From positions 12,857,001 to 12,921,000 of the forward strand of contig NC_062234.1 in the NCBI RefSeq assembly GCF_905475465.1: a stretch of DNA of 64,000 nucleotides. Direction: 5' to 3'. The notes under the pieces are model-generated. The model did not search any database. It was not told the DNA's origin and saw only the letters and a program-made list of their open reading frames with translations. Position numbers and translations under genes: made by a program. Every line of letters begins with the position of its first letter. The first letter of the stretch is position 1. The DNA is from Pieris napi (lineage: Eukaryota; Arthropoda; Insecta; Lepidoptera; Pieridae). Shown here piece after piece: positions 13,375 to 26,349 of the stretch.

Positions 13375-13545
13375 AGGGTTTCAGCGTGCGACTCTAGGAG
13401 TAGGTTCGAAACCCGGTGCACACTAATGGACTGTGTATATGCACATCAAACACTCACTCGTACGGTGAACGAAAACGTTCTGTTTCCTCTCTTGCCTTAC
13501 AATAAACATCACAGACACAGAAAAATCTGAGAAATCTAAAATAAA
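13375..13545 (+). mobile_element. SINE copy, shortened
   Basis: CAGCGTGCGACTCTAGGAGT, GGTTCGAAACCCGG (B box), CACTCACTCGTACGGTGAAC and AGAAAAATCTGAG are visible. The middle is deleted. Confidence 0.6.
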
Positions 13546-14049
13546 TAAAACTACAGTGTCTTCTGCAATGTGTGTGTCTCACACTTAAATCTACTCAATA
13601 TATCCTTAAATAATTGATAATGGAAACTTAATCACTATAAATTCCCATATCTAGCCGTGGTTTGTTAATTAAATCGATGCCGTAGCACAATTGCAGTTAC
13701 ATAGTAAGCAAACGAGGTCTAATCCTGGATAATCCAAGTTTGCTCACACTAACACCGTTGGTCTGTCTGCGTTATAGAACGATGAACTTGTCTAGACAAT
13801 GTGTTCTATAGAAATTTTTAAAGACAATTTAGAAATTATCTTATACATACATTTATTAAGTTAATTAAATTAAAGTTTCATATTTGTTTACATAAACAAA
13901 CTTTTGTTTCAGGTATGTCACTAGCACTTTTTCAAAGGTAAATGATGAAGGTTTTTTGGAAGGAGGACAGCAGCCTTTTTTCAGTTTAAGTGTTCATAGG
14001 GAGCGGTGGTGATTTAATGATTTATTTACCTTGTTGTGTTTAGAGTACA

Positions 14050-14720
14050 TATAGCACTAACAAGCCTTAACACTAACAAGCGATCTCTTCCAGGCAACCC
14101 TAAGCGAAAATAAGTAATATATTAACAATTACAAAAAACATATATAATTACAAGTCACGATTGAAGGATATGGTTTAGAGGTGTTTAGAAGACTTAATGA
14201 CGTTGAAGAGGTCTTCAACATCAGAGGGAGGGAATCTTATGGGATCGTTTTCCTTAACTTTATGACGGAAATCCTAAAATACCTTCCTAAAAAGGATAAG
14301 TTATGAAATGGGATTTCTAAAATGAAATCAGAGGAGCGTAATATACAGTTACAAGCACCTAGGACCTTAGTGCGGAAGGAAGTTGGAAAGACATCTCAGA
14401 GCATTAGAAGCGGTAAATAATTTGCGGCTGATATCTTTGACGAGATGAGTCCAGGACATCGTTTGTTCGATGGAAATACGAAGATTTTTGAGAGTCAAGG
14501 CTACGCCATCAAGTTTGATGCCAGCAGGCTGAGCCCAATAATGAAATTAGGGCTTCCAATGACAATGACCTGGCTCTTAGAAGGATTTTAAGACCAAATT
14601 CTATACTCCAATTAGCTAGTATATTAAGGAGATTCTCATTCGCCACCTGTTGGGCGAGTTTTCCTATAAAAAATGGCATGAATGGTGATACCAATTTTAT
14701 ATTCCGTTAATAGTATCATT
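14050..14720 (-). mobile_element. LINE fragment with ORF remnant and GGTTGCC 3' end
   Basis: In the minus direction the ORF remnant reads, in shifted frames, GITLDGVALTLKNLRISIEQ and MSWTHLVKDISRKLFTASNA, the post-polymerase region of a LINE ORF. The 3' end has GGTTGCCTGGAAGAGATCGC (14103-14084). CACTAACAAG is duplicated at the extreme end. Confidence 0.65.
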
Positions 14721-14956
14721 ATATGAAGGCCCTTGTTACTTTGCTGTAACATTAATTTTATGCGTTCAGTATACACTTATACAGCCATAGTTTATTTTAT
14801 TTATAGGCTCTACTGTTTTCGCCATTTTTACTCATTCGAGATACTTGTTATCAAGTCAATTTTTATATATTTATTTACGTGTAATATCGTGTAACTAAAA
14901 GTATAAAATAAGTATTACACGTGCTCTATTAACATAAGTTTTAAACATCATTTATC

Positions 14957-15205
14957 ATGGGGAGTGCTCTGAAGAATTGTTCGGACTAATTCCAAATATA
15001 TAAACTGCGGCTTTTTCCATCCTTTCCATCTCGACGCCTGACGTTCTTCAAGACAGCGCTTTTAAGGCACTATCTGCTGCGCATGATGCGCGACACCAGC
15101 TGCCAGTAGTTGAATTTTTAAAGAAAAGAACGTACCATTCCCTGATAGGTCAGCAACACACCCGCTAGCCGACGTTGCAGGTGTCCATGGGCGGCTATCA
15201 CTTTA
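14957..15205 (+). mobile_element. Diverged jockey-like LINE fragment
   Basis: Starts with CATGGGGAGTGCTCTGAAG (the HGECSEELFGL part of the protein) and proceeds through a shortened 3' half to GGTGTCCATGGGCGGCTATC. It is strongly diverged, with internal deletions. Confidence 0.65.
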
Positions 15206-16715
15206 TTCAAAGTGATCAAGAGAAACCGGTTTGCTTGTTGCTAACCTCCTGTTTAATACAAAAAACAACACAATCAGCAACAGTGTGAGAAACCTCTTAT
15301 ACATTTGATATTTTCAAATAAATATCTTAAAAACAAAGAATATATCATCACCGTCTCAAACTCAATTCTCTTGTGAAGCCTCAACAGAATAGTTTTAGTA
15401 ATGTAACCACGTGTTTGATAATAACATATAAAGTGTCTTTCATACATCTAAAGTAGTATAAAAGAAACATGAAAGAAGCGAGATCAAAAAGGACAGTGTC
15501 CAACTTAGGACAAACAAGTGATCCCAAACTTGAAGAATTCGACGTAAGAAGACAAATTGTATTAAGTTTGAGGACGGAAAAAGGTTTTGATAACAAATAG
15601 TGCTCAAATCGGTCAAAGAATATATTTATTATGAACCCGTATAAATAGTATATATAACAATACAACTTCTCATATGTTTTGATTTTTCTCACTATTTTTA
15701 CGCAGTTTTTATCAGCAGAGTAATTTAAAAGGTATAATAATATACGTTACAAAACTATGTTTTAAAGCATTGTTTTGTTAGGAGAATAATGCTTTAATTT
15801 AATTTTTTAATTTTCTTAAAGAAGTATGTAAATAAAATATGCCAATAAAAGTCTGTATTTTATTTCATAATTAGAATATTACCGAATGATATTATATACG
15901 TATAAAATAAAAGATGATACGATTTAGAAATATTACCCTGATATATTAAGAGGCTTAGAGGGTAATAATTTCAGACTCAAATGCTTTAAATATTTTAGTC
16001 TACTCAAGTAAAATAAAAGATATTATTGCGAATAAATGCTGAAGGGATTGCCTGTATCTGGCTTTACTCTGGGGTGTAATTTCGACTATTTATTTCTACA
16101 CTACACTTGTAAAAGTAGGAGAACCCTCGTAAGCAAAACGTACAGCCGGTTTGTACGGTATTTATGAAAATCAAATCGTTAAATACTTTCTCCTTCCCAA
16201 AGAAAAGTTGCATAATAAGTTGTATGATGTAAGAAAACACGCAGATATGAATAAAAATATTCAACACATAACAAGAGGAAACATCAAACGACGAAGTCTC
16301 GGTGAAATTAACAAAAAAACATTATGAAAACGTTATATAAAGCTCTTGTTTTCCAACGCTGTCGTTATAGCAAATAGTTTGAAGCCCTTTCAAACTTTTC
16401 AAATAGCTTTCAAACCCAAGTTATTTTGAAAGTACCTGAATAACTCTGGGATGTAATGTGAAAAGCATTTTTAATGTTAACCAGTTTTTATACTCAAATG
16501 TCATGTGTTCATTAAAAGTTTCAGTCGGTGTCTGTTTTTGCTTAAATTTATTTAGCATAACAAGTAAACGTGGAAGTATATATTTATAAATATGCAAGTA
16601 ATTTATTTATTTATAGAGCCATCAAGCATTAGAAAAAAACAAAGGAAATTAAGAAAATGTACCAATTATAACCAATATATGGCCTCGGTCTTGTCTTGCA
16701 CAAACATAACGCTTA
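15206..16715. other. No gene recognised
   Basis: Contains a 103-codon minus frame (15381-15692) rich in Phe, Tyr and Leu, as expected from AT-rich random sequence. No other signal. Confidence 0.5.
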
Positions 16716-17050
16716 TCTAATATATAAAAATCTAATATCACAATGTTCGTTCCCATACTCCTCCGAAATGGCTCGACCGATTCTTATGAAGTTTTTTTAT
16801 GTATATATTCGGCTGAGAATCGGCTACTGTCTATCTTTCAAACCCCTAAGTGATTAGGGTGTCCAACCCAAAAAAAAATGTTTTAATTCTTTTTTAATCT
16901 TTATTATGTGGAATTAAAAAATACATACAACCCTAATTTTTCACCCCTCTACGATCAACCCCTATTTTTAATATAGTAGATAGTTATTTTTATTGAACTA
17001 AATTTTTTTTTCTATAAATAATGCCAAAACAACGGTCGCCGGTCAGCTAG
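16716..17050 (+). mobile_element. Short non-autonomous Helitron (335 bp)
   Basis: Starts TCTAATATATAAAAATC after A and ends GGTCAGCTAG before T. Internal CACAATGTTCGTTCCCATAC and CCCCTCTACGATCAACCCC are shared with 60058 and 61783. No coding capacity. Confidence 0.7.
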
Positions 17051-17494
17051 TAATAATATAATTTACAAAGTTAAACATGACAAAATACAAAAGGATTACG
17101 AAAACATCTATTCATCACATCGTAAGTATTTAATGTTTGCTCGGCAACGGATAGTCAGGAAACTAGCATCTCAAAGTAACAAGTCTTGCTATACCATTCC
17201 TGAAATAGATACTGGAATATACATAAAGGATAGCACTGCTGAATGGTTGATAGTAAAGTAATCAGAATAGGGAAGACTTGTGAGTATGAACTTGTAAAAG
17301 CTGATAGCCAAGCTGAACTTTACTCTAGTTAAAAGCTGGAAGTTGATCAAGTATTAAAATAAGCGTATATTTCTGACTAGAAATTGAATCCACGTGCACA
17401 TTAAAGTTGCAAAATTAACTTAAAGTACCTGAATAGTTTCTTATACTATAACATAGATAGACATTTAAATAAGATATAAAATCTCATTGATAAG

Positions 17495-17700
17495 GGTAAT
17501 TTATTTATTTCGTAATCTTCGTAAATCTAAGCTTACAAAAAATATATATAAAAACAAAAAAATACACGTAGCCAAAGATGGAATACATAATATTTACAAA
17601 AAGGTTCAAACATTTATAAAAGGATAAAAACAATAAAAAATATTCAATACATTTTACTACGAAATACCTAATTTGGCTATGATGTGTGATGGCGTAAAAG
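17495..17700 (-). repeat. Dispersed AT-rich repeat
   Basis: TTATTTATTTCGTAATCTTC at one end and CATTTTACTACGAAATACCTA at the other correspond to the same order at 53090-53345. Tail orientation suggests a minus-strand retroposon. Confidence 0.45.
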
Positions 17701-19924
17701 TGAGGGTATGTACGTAAAGGTGTGTATGCTAATGATGCAAGTGATTTTGCGCTATGGATGTTCTTAATACTAATTGTAACCATATTTAGCGATAGGCTAA
17801 ACAAGTCAAGGCATAAATATTAGTCGATTCGATTTAAAGTCGAGTCGAATTGATTTTTGGTTAGTGTTGATGTGAGGAACATGAAATAAAGCCATTTAGC
17901 CATTAAATAATATTCCGTAATTTGTTCAAATTGATAAAAGACTTTAAAATGAATATCCAAATGTTGTTTAATATTTATAAAAACAACTGTATATATTTAA
18001 TAACTGTAGTTATGTTAGACATATTTGAAATAAGATCCTTAATCGAAGAGATATCGAATTCGCTTTTTACTACCCACAATCTTATGACTGTCAAGCCTGT
18101 TGGGAATTTAAAAACCGTTTCGAAGTTTAATTAAGGATCAGGCTTTTGACCAAGAGAAATCATATTGAAATTCGGTACGACTATACAATTTCCTTAATTA
18201 GAAACTTTGTTGGGAGATCGTTAGTTCTTGTTTTGATTATTCGATCCACGTACTTCTGTTAAGTTTAACTGAATGTAGAATAAAAGGTCTATGACATTTT
18301 AATTTTAAATTTAATTTGAGAAAAAAATATATTTCGAATCGTACATTTTAAAATTAAATCGCATGCTCTTCTACGCCGTAGCCCTAAGAAGCTGTAAAGG
18401 TGCTACGTCGTAGACAAGTGTGTCACATTTATTTGATGTGTGCATTTTCCTAAGGTGAGCGTTTTCACTGACTGGATTTGTTTCAAAAACCAAGATAAAA
18501 ATTTATGAGAAACAACTTAAAAATTGTATGGATCTTATGTAAAACTAATCGAGCCGAAAGCCTTATAAATAATTGTAATTTTAATAAATTTATGACTTAA
18601 ATTTGAATTTGAATTAATGCTTAAATTTTACATAGACTTTGTAACAGGTTTATTAAAATTTGACATTACATTTATAGTTGCAAAACTACACTAGCTCTCG
18701 GTCTAGTTCTTTTGAGAATTCCTGGTCATCATCTAGAAGCTTTCACCTGAAATGTGAGCTTAAAATTAAAAAAAACGATGTTTTCTTGTTTCAATAATCT
18801 ATTTCATCTATTTCACAAAAACATATATGATTCCTTTTTGTCTACACAGAAATTGTAGTAAATGAACCAATCACTCAACTAAGTTATAAAAATCTATTAA
18901 TTTGAGTATAACGAAAATCTTATGATCTTATGATAACTGTAGTATGTTAATAATAACGAGGAGAATTTTCCTTACTAAGTGCGCATATAATACTTGCTCG
19001 TATGTTGTGAAATTGGCTTTCACTAAGGCAATAAATTGATGGCGTGTCGGGCACAAAAGGGTCACTGCCTAATAAGAAAAATTAAACAATTATCACGAAA
19101 CCGATTAAGCAATCAGAGGCACATACCCTAGAGTTTATAGATTGCTTTTTTAATAGTTTATATATCTGACTCCGGTAAGAATTATTAAAACCAAGAAAGT
19201 GATTAAAGTCGTATTCTATTTAGCTATTTTCCAAATTAGTCGTATCTCAAACAAATGATAATCTTAAATGATATGGCTGTCATTAAAAATATGTAAGTAT
19301 TTTATTATAAGAGTAAGTCAATTGTAAACGCTTTAAAAATGCTTCCAATCCATTGGGCGTTCAGTTTTATTAGAATACTTGTTATTGGCACGACATTGCG
19401 ACAATAATTTTGTTACCGAATGCGACACGCTTGTAACTGTGCCAGTTTCTTAAGATATACTGCCTACTTTCCAATATAGTTATTGATATTATTTTTTTAA
19501 CTTAGTGGAGCCTTCATCTACCGTAGTAGCCAGTCAATAGGTTCTTTGTTTAAGAATTATAATTTCTTAATCATTTTCTACTCCTTTTTTACTAAACTAT
19601 CCCAACACAGCTTATCTTTGTTGTTGAGGTTTTTAATCATTAACTAAATAAAAATGTAATTGTTTTATTTGCTTGGAACGGGCTCTTCTTATTTGTAAAA
19701 GAAATTGCTTACAGCGAGACACAGGAAATCAAAACCAAAAACTTTAGTTCGTCCGATGGTCGAACCTACATAAGCCTGCTTATATAAACTCACACCCATT
19801 ATATTTTATTAAAACCATACTTTGTCATTAATCATATAATTTATTTTTATTTAGTTAACCAGTTATACAAGTCTCACATTTATATATTTTTTTTGGATAC
19901 TTAAGTAAGACAAGTAACAGTTAC
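17701..19924. other. No gene; one small inverted repeat
   Basis: TCTACGCCGTAGC (18370-18382) faces GCTACGTCGTAGA 20 bases later, 12 of 13 paired, probably a transposon scar. The rest is AT-rich and blank. Confidence 0.45.
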
Positions 19925-20260
19925 TATAAAAACGTGTATGTACACGCGTTAGAATAAGTTATACTTCTTTGGCGTAAAAAGATAAAATCCTTTTCAAAAA
20001 TTTTATCTTTCGACTTATTCTACGTTTGTAGAAAAAACGACTCTAACAATAGAAAAAAATACCCTCATTATTTTTCCCTAACGTGCCAAAAGAAGTATAA
20101 CTTTAAAAAAACTAAAATGTTAACTAACTAACTAGCTTACTTCAGGGTGTCGGTTTTTTGTGACGGTGTGCGCGCGCATCGTAATAATTTACTCTCATAA
20201 TTTTTCCCTACCGCGCCAAAAGAAGTATTACTTCAAAAACTTCAAAATGTTTAAACTATT
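19925..20260 (+). repeat. Palindromic-end element with internal duplication
   Basis: Left end GCGTTAGAATAAGTTATACTT; right end GCGCCAAAAGAAGTATTACT. The block CTCAT..TTTTTCCCTA..GCCAAAAGAAGTAT occurs twice (20066-20105 and 20191-20232). GACGGTGTGCGCGCGCATCG lies between the two. Confidence 0.6.
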
Positions 20261-20892
20261 CGGTACGTTAATGGTTGCAATTTATTATATTCCTCATAAA
20301 AGCAAATTGAGTCGTAGAGTAAAACAACTTTGGTGGGAATTTTCTTTGTCTATCTTAAATATTGTAGTAGTTGCCAGTTTATTAGGGTTAATAGCGTCTC
20401 CTTCCGTGTCAAAATGGTCTTTATTTGTGTAGTCACGCGTTTTGTTTCCTGTGCACGTTAAATCGCCCATAACCAAGCCTTTGTTTACGAAAACTTGCTG
20501 CCCAATGATTAAAAGGCGGAAAATATTGAAATATTATAGTTTCCGCTTGGAAAAAATGTGGTGACGTTATGTAAATGAGCGAGGCAAATGAATTAATCGT
20601 GCGTATTTGAAATTGTGGTTGTATATATTTTATTCCTACTTCAATTCTTAACAAGAATTTTATACAAAATAAAATTCAATGGTGTGACGCATCTTGTCCA
20701 CCCAAATGTTATTTTCTTATTGAAATATTCATGGATGTTATAAATTTCTTAGAGAATAATCTAAATTTTAGTCTATAGATAAACTGAATGAAAATTTTAT
20801 CAAACTTAGAGTTTCCTACTGTTTTATTTTTTACAATCAAATAAAGTAAGTTGAATGTATTTTAGAGCCATTGCTCATGTCAATATAATTAT
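20261..20892. other. No gene recognised
   Basis: The 90-codon frame 20160-20432 begins inside a repeat and shows no family features. Confidence 0.45.
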
Positions 20893-21126
20893 GTGGCTGT
20901 GCACCAATGGACTTTATTTCTATATCCGCATTTAATATAAGCTTAAACGGTGAAGGAAAACATCGTGAGGAAACCGGCGTGCCTTAGACTCAAAAAGTCG
21001 AAGGTGTGTGTCAGACACAGGAAGCTGATCAACTACTGCCTATTAGATAGACAAAATGATCATAAAACTGATACAAAAATCTGACCTAAAAAGGTTGTAG
21101 CGTCTGGTTGTACCACTGATTTTTAA
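20893..21126 (+). mobile_element. SINE copy, 5' truncated
   Basis: Begins at GGCTGTGCACCAATGGAC and retains AACATCGTGAGGAAACCGG, AAAAAGTCGAAGGTG and GGTTGTAGCGTCTGG. The tRNA-like head is missing. Confidence 0.7.
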
Positions 21127-21539
21127 CCACGTATTAATTATGTCATACTAATTCCTGACCATACATATACCTGTAGGTTCTTGAATATCAGTTAATATTC
21201 AAATCCGCGCTTATTCAGTTTGTATGGCATAAAGCAAATCGCCTCAGGACAAACTCGTTAGCCCGTAACGCATTGATAGTGTTTGCATTTATCGCTTAAC
21301 GAGCTCAATACTAGCAGAAAGCTCCCATACAATGGCTGGAAATATTTCAAAAGCTTAGGTCATTTTAACCCTAGTCGAATAAGGCCGTCATAAACTTTTC
21401 TCGATAATAAAATATGCCTTAAGCTGCCAATACAATTTTTGTACGTTTAATTTATAAAGCAAGTAAATCATTTTCATTTGGATATTAACAAATTTAAGCT
21501 ATGTTTAGAGTGTGGATTTCTTCAATAGTGTTAGATAAA

Positions 21540-21720
21540 ATAAAAATAAAATATGTTTATTATGGAATATAAGATACAGGTATCACAATCCACGTCATTA
21601 AATTTGAATCGGTTGACATCCCTACTTATAGGCAAAGAAGACGACAGGGGGTGTAGGCCGAGATAAGCCGGCGTAAAAAACTCTCGGTAGTCTTTTAAAA
21701 TAGCAAATCATTACTTATCT
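21540..21720. repeat. Dispersed repeat, GGTGTAGGCCGAG family
   Basis: TATAAGATACAGGTATCAC, CACGTCATTAAATTTGAATC, GGGTGTAGGCCGAGATAAGC and GTAAAAAACTCTCGGTAG are shared with 60455-60650. Probably an old retroposon end. Class not recognised. Confidence 0.6.
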
Positions 21721-21867
21721 TATAACAAATATCGCAAAACTCGAAAGTTTATTGGATACGATATCTTATGCTATGAACAATGAAGATCATCAAATGGAGG
21801 TAATTAAAATTGGTATGACTCCATTATACTACTGTGTGAGAACAAATACCCTAAGCAGGTATAGGCA

Positions 21868-22060
21868 ATGCATCTTCTCCATCTCGACGTCTGGCGTTTC
21901 ACAACACAGCGCTATTGCCATTTCTACCGCACACCACCTCTTTGTTGAACCACCTTTTAGAGGTATTTCCAAACCGATACTACTTAGGGGCAAGCAAAGA
22001 GCAGTCGGCAACATACCGGCTAGCCCGGCGATGCTGGTGGTTGGCAAGCGTTTGCCTTCT
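21868..22060 (+). mobile_element. Diverged jockey-like LINE fragment
   Basis: Contains CTTCTCCATCTCGACGTCTGG and a degraded LINE 3' sequence ending GTCGGCAACATACCGGCTAG. It shares the TCCATCTCGACG variant with the 14957-15205 fragment, suggesting a common older subfamily. Confidence 0.55.
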
Positions 22061-22924
22061 GTCCCATTACCAAAAATTTAATATAATTTAAATACCTCAT
22101 CGGCGTTCAGTACTTAATTCTAGCTTTATAGTATCTTTTATAGGAAAAATACTAATTTACTTAGTAGCATATGCGTATAACCTTCTATAAACTGTCAGAC
22201 TCTTGATAAGTTGAGAACACTCAAGGTACCATGAACAAAGTCTTATGTAACCGTAAAAACGTCACTTATAAGTATTTTCCTCGTAGCGGACTCCATTTTC
22301 CATGTCCGCAATGAATTTTTATTTACAATGCTGAAGGTACCTACTTGCTTATGAAAAGAAATTATAGAAATCATAACAGGTTTTTTTTAATAATTGAACA
22401 AAATATCGATTATACGTAACCATTTTTTACCCTTTAATTTTGAAAGACCTAACAAGCTTTTAACAACGCGACTTAAATCATACCTCTACACTACTGTGAC
22501 AAATACATGGACAATTTGTGTCAATTCAAGTGATTTATCGGTTTTCTTAAGTGATATATACTATATTATAGAAATGAAAAGCATTAGTTCTACATTAACC
22601 AGATTTATATTATGTGGCTCAATTTAGTTATTATTATACGAAAGATCAATACAGTTTATTAAAGATTGACTTTTATCATAATAACGTATAGTACACGAGT
22701 ATTTTATGCATGGGTTTCGCATTTCTATATAAAAAATTAAGCGTTAGTAGTAAATTTATATATGTAAAGTAAAAAGTTCTTAATGTAGATTTTCTATTAA
22801 GGAAATTTCGTATCCATCGTATAACATTCAACAATCCATTACCTAACAATGCAAATAGCAATAGCTTTTTGCTATATTATTTTACGTTACTTTAAGTTAT
22901 TACTTACCATAAAATATATTATTA
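22061..22924. other. No gene recognised
   Basis: AT-rich, with two unsupported frames of 77 and 61 codons. Confidence 0.5.
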
Positions 22925-23165
22925 AAGGAGTCCCAAGGAGTTCAGGCAAGGTTCCGAAGATACTGGCAGCGTTCCCTCTTTGAATAGCTAGACTAATTCC
23001 CGAGGTAGCTGCCAGCTCTTCGGTCTCCTGTGATTAACTTATATAATATATAGGTATACTCCTCGACTAACCTCGTTTCTATTTCCTTAAAAAGCCTTAT
23101 AGTGCTAGGACCCCACGGACCAAGGGTCTCGACACCGAATGGGACAAAATCTTATTCGGAGCCTA
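22925..23165 (-). mobile_element. LINE ORF remnant (GPWGPS motif)
   Basis: Read on the minus strand in more than one phase it gives PFGVETLGPWGPS-like, LFKEIETRL, GDRRAGSYLG and NAASIFGTLP-like segments. I know this order from the C-terminal region of LINE polymerase ORFs. Frameshifts interrupt it. Confidence 0.55.
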
Positions 23166-23274
23166 GACCCCTGTATTTGCATGCTTTAGCAATAGTATAT
23201 ATTATGGCAAAAATACTAAATAATTACTAATTAAATAATGAAGTTAAGCGTTTCTTTGATTATTTTTTAAAGAC

Positions 23275-23490
23275 AAGAGGCCGCTCAGCCTTGTATATCT
23301 GACACATTTCCTAGATTTTTGCGTTAAGTTATTCCGCTTTCCGTACGATGTTTGCTTTCACCGTAGGAACACGTGTTAATTGCGTACACAGATAGATCCA
23401 TTTATTGGTGCACAGCCGTTTCTAACACACCACCTTAGTGATGAGAATCAGACGCTTAAGCCACTAGGCCAACAGTGCTCTTTTAATAAT
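23275..23490 (-). mobile_element. SINE copy, diverged
   Basis: TTGGTGCACAGCCGTTTCTA, GTGATGAGAATCAGACGC and ACTAGGCCAACAGTGCT correspond to the reversed SINE head. The tail part is diverged. Confidence 0.5.
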
Positions 23491-23550
23491 TTACCTAATT
23501 GACAAATAAGGTTTTTTGGCAGATACGTTTCACGTCTATCAGCCTACACT

Positions 23551-23860
23551 TGAAACCTAATCTCGGCAAAATTGAATCCGGCGTGTTATATCTAAACGCC
23601 ACATTAACACCAACTAGGCAGTATTTCGTTGTTTGTACCATGCTCCTGATGTCATAGTTGAGGATTTATTACATTGCTTAAAAAATCGTCAAGGCAGAAT
23701 ACAAAATACCACCCGTATCACCTACACCTCCGTCGTTCCACAACTGAGCGTTTCTTAAGGATATTTCTGCCGCGTACGACCACTATGTTGAACCAGCTGC
23801 CCACTGAAGCTTTTCCGAACCAATTTGACAAGAAAAGAAACAAATTCTGTTTCTAGTTCT
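23551..23860 (+). repeat. Composite repeat, copy 1: unknown 5' part plus LINE fragment
   Basis: The first 135 bases or so (from AAACCTAATC) are not LINE, yet they recur at 29410. The rest, from 23686, is the jockey-like LINE 3' end with deletions after CCCACTGAAG. Sharing of both parts implies duplication after the LINE had inserted, or a chimeric repeat. Confidence 0.65.
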
Positions 23861-24959
23861 AATTCTACGCATAACTTCTTAGTCAAGATTGGTTCAATGA
23901 CCGTTCAATATGTAAACTGAACACTGTAGTGGGCATACCGCCAGAGGCCGCTGCTGCGAAAGCAAACTTTGAATTTTCAGTGTTCCACTTGTTATATATG
24001 GGCCCATAAGTTGTACGACTGAATTTTGTGTACATTCCCTTAACCACACTTTAATAAGTCTGTGTGTTATTATGGTCTTTTGTAAATCGTAGAAGAGCCA
24101 AACTCAAATATAAGAAAGGAATTTATTTATTACTTCGAAGCATTTATTTTTATTTTAAAACTACTTTTAAAAAGCCTCACACCGCAGGAATTAATACTTG
24201 ACTGAAACTATTTGTATGCTTTCATAACTTTTTATATGCCAGAAATGAAGAAATGATAGGAATATTTTGCGTTTGTGAATCAGCGAGTATCCTATAGAAA
24301 TGGCATATTTGTCTATTATTAAAAGCATTTAGATATTTTATTCGTGTAACTAAAGATAACAAGAAATATATGGTATTTACAATTTTGTTGACCTACATAG
24401 TAATAATAGAAATAAAAGAAAAATTAAAACAAATAACATATCAGCATTTAAATAAAGTTACTTAACACGTAGTTTAAATCATAATGTTTCATCAATGTTT
24501 TGTACACAAAATCAAAACAAAATAAGAGACAATCTTTTTGGGACCCAAACCATGATTTATGTGAGAAATCGTCTTGTCGTTTCAATGTTATCTTGACCGT
24601 GTGACATTAGAGAGAGAAATTTCTTTATCCATTTCCTTTTATTATTACTAGTGTAGCCCTACCATTAAAGTTCGTACAAACTTGCCATAAGTAACAATAT
24701 ATAGTGGCAAAACCAGTTATCTAATCTCAAGAACTCTGCATATGCTATGAGTAAACTTTGAACTTCTGACCTCAAAACTTCCCATGTAGGATTAATTCTT
24801 ATCGCGTGCGGATTTTAGTTTTCATTGTATGATTAAAGCAAATGCTACTGAAAGACGTGCACGATATTATATCATACATTCAAGATTTGATATTTTTTAG
24901 AGTTAGATTTACATTTTATAATACTTACCGTAGATCGAAGAAAAAATTATCGTCATCCA
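23861..24959. other. No gene recognised
   Basis: AT-rich. No repeat match found. Confidence 0.5.
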
Positions 24960-25245
24960 AGTGAGCGTTTTTAAAGATAACCTGCGCACCACCATTATGT
25001 GGAACCAGCTGCCCTTACTCGGACAAATATTTCCAAACCAATTCGACTTATTATAATTCAAGAAAATTTCAATTAAAAGGCCAGAAACGCACTCGCGAGC
25101 CCTCTGGCATTGAAAGTGTCCATGTATCACTTACCATCGGGTGAGCTTCCTGCCCGTTTGCCCCTGTTCTATAAAAAAGGGCCCAATGAATGACAGTGTA
25201 TGTGTCCATGGACGGCGATCACTTAACATCAGCCTGTTTGCCACA
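24960..25245 (+). mobile_element. Jockey-like LINE 3' fragment with repeated tail
   Basis: Begins at GTGAGCGTTTTTAAAG and contains GTGGAACCAGCTGCCC and CGCACTCGCGAGCCCTCTGG. The terminal segment GTGTCCATG...ATCACTTA occurs twice (25116 and 25205 regions), so the end of the element is partially duplicated. Confidence 0.75.
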
Positions 25246-25359
25246 TTATCAAAAAATAATTTGTAGTTTTAAAATGGTATACAATGCCGTGCCTTGGATA
25301 ACGTAAGGTTTCCTGCCCGTGATCTACTTTGAAAATAAATAAGCCATAGAGGCATAATC

Positions 25360-25525
25360 AAATCAAAATCATTTATTCATTTAGGTAACACAATGTACAC
25401 TTATGAACGTCAAAAGAAATACATATTAAATGCTTCTTATTTTACATTTACTGCCAGTACAGAGAAGAACTGGCAATAAACTCTCCGCCACTCTTTTTAA
25501 TCGCCAAGTTTTTTGCTTTACTCAA
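25360..25525 (-). repeat. Dispersed LINE-like 3' end
   Basis: Minus strand ends AATAAATGATTTTGATTTGA, typical of LINE tails. ACATTGTGTTACCTAAATG, ATTTCTTTTGACGTTC and GAGTGGCGGAGAGTTTATTG are shared with 54988-55172. Confidence 0.55.
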
Positions 25526-26167
25526 TGTTTAAGTAATCATCTGACATCAGACATCTTTAAGTAATTAAAAGTTAATTAATAAAAATTAAAAACAAAGATT
25601 TGTCCTATATATATGCTTTATTTACCTACTATGTAATCTATATACATACATATACATTACATAGTAACCTAAACTAACCTTACCTATTTAATTATTCTAT
25701 GTGGCTTCAATACAAACATATTAGTTTTTATTAAAAGTGAAATCCAAAAGTTCACAATTCCGGGATGAACGCCGCATATTTTACCTTAATTACAACTGTC
25801 CATCACAAGGTTACATTTAACAAATGAAAGCTAAATTCACAACCGATTTCTCTGCATTTGACGCGAAACCAAAATTCAATTTACAAGAGACTAGAATACC
25901 TTCAACCAATTGAATTGACCAAAACGAGCCTGGACTTGAATCGATAATTGAAAATTAATGAAATTACTAACAGCCGTTTTGATTTATTAATTAAGACTTA
26001 CAGTTGTTCATTATACAACTGTAAAGGAAATATGTGTACTATTTCTCCAACCTAGGAGGAGGATGTTTGATAGTCTAGCGATTGTAGCGAAATAAAAAAT
26101 GTTTATACACCACAAAGTCAATAAATCTCCAAACTTATTTGTGCTAGATTTTGCTAAAATACAACTA
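25526..26167. other. No gene recognised
   Basis: Includes a TACATA-rich palindromic stretch (25623-25665). Otherwise blank. Confidence 0.5.
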
Positions 26168-26262
26168 ACTGAGGGAAAAGGTGATCAGCCTTTTGTGCGT
26201 GACTGTCTATGGCATGCCAGTTTCCTCACGATGTTCTCACTGTACGAGCCACTGTTGGAAAA
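26168..26262 (-). mobile_element. SINE fragment
   Basis: GGTGATCAGCCTTTTGTGCG followed by CATGCCAGTTTCCTCACGAT and GTACGAGCCACTGTT is the reversed middle of the SINE. Confidence 0.55.
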
Positions 26263-26349
26263 TCCAATTTTATTAACAATTATAATTATCTAAAGTTATA
26301 GTCCCAATTGGAGACACGGCTATGCCTGATACACTCATCTTCTTTCATA

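Noticed and set aside
15381..15692. 103-codon minus-strand frame as a gene.
   Set aside because: Phe/Tyr/Leu-rich composition follows from AT-rich DNA. No motif, and no splice or promoter context.
17505..17804. 99-codon minus-strand frame as a gene.
   Set aside because: It lies within a dispersed AT-rich repeat also present at 53090.
21752..22081. 109-codon frame as a gene.
   Set aside because: Overlaps a degraded LINE fragment read in a non-LINE phase.
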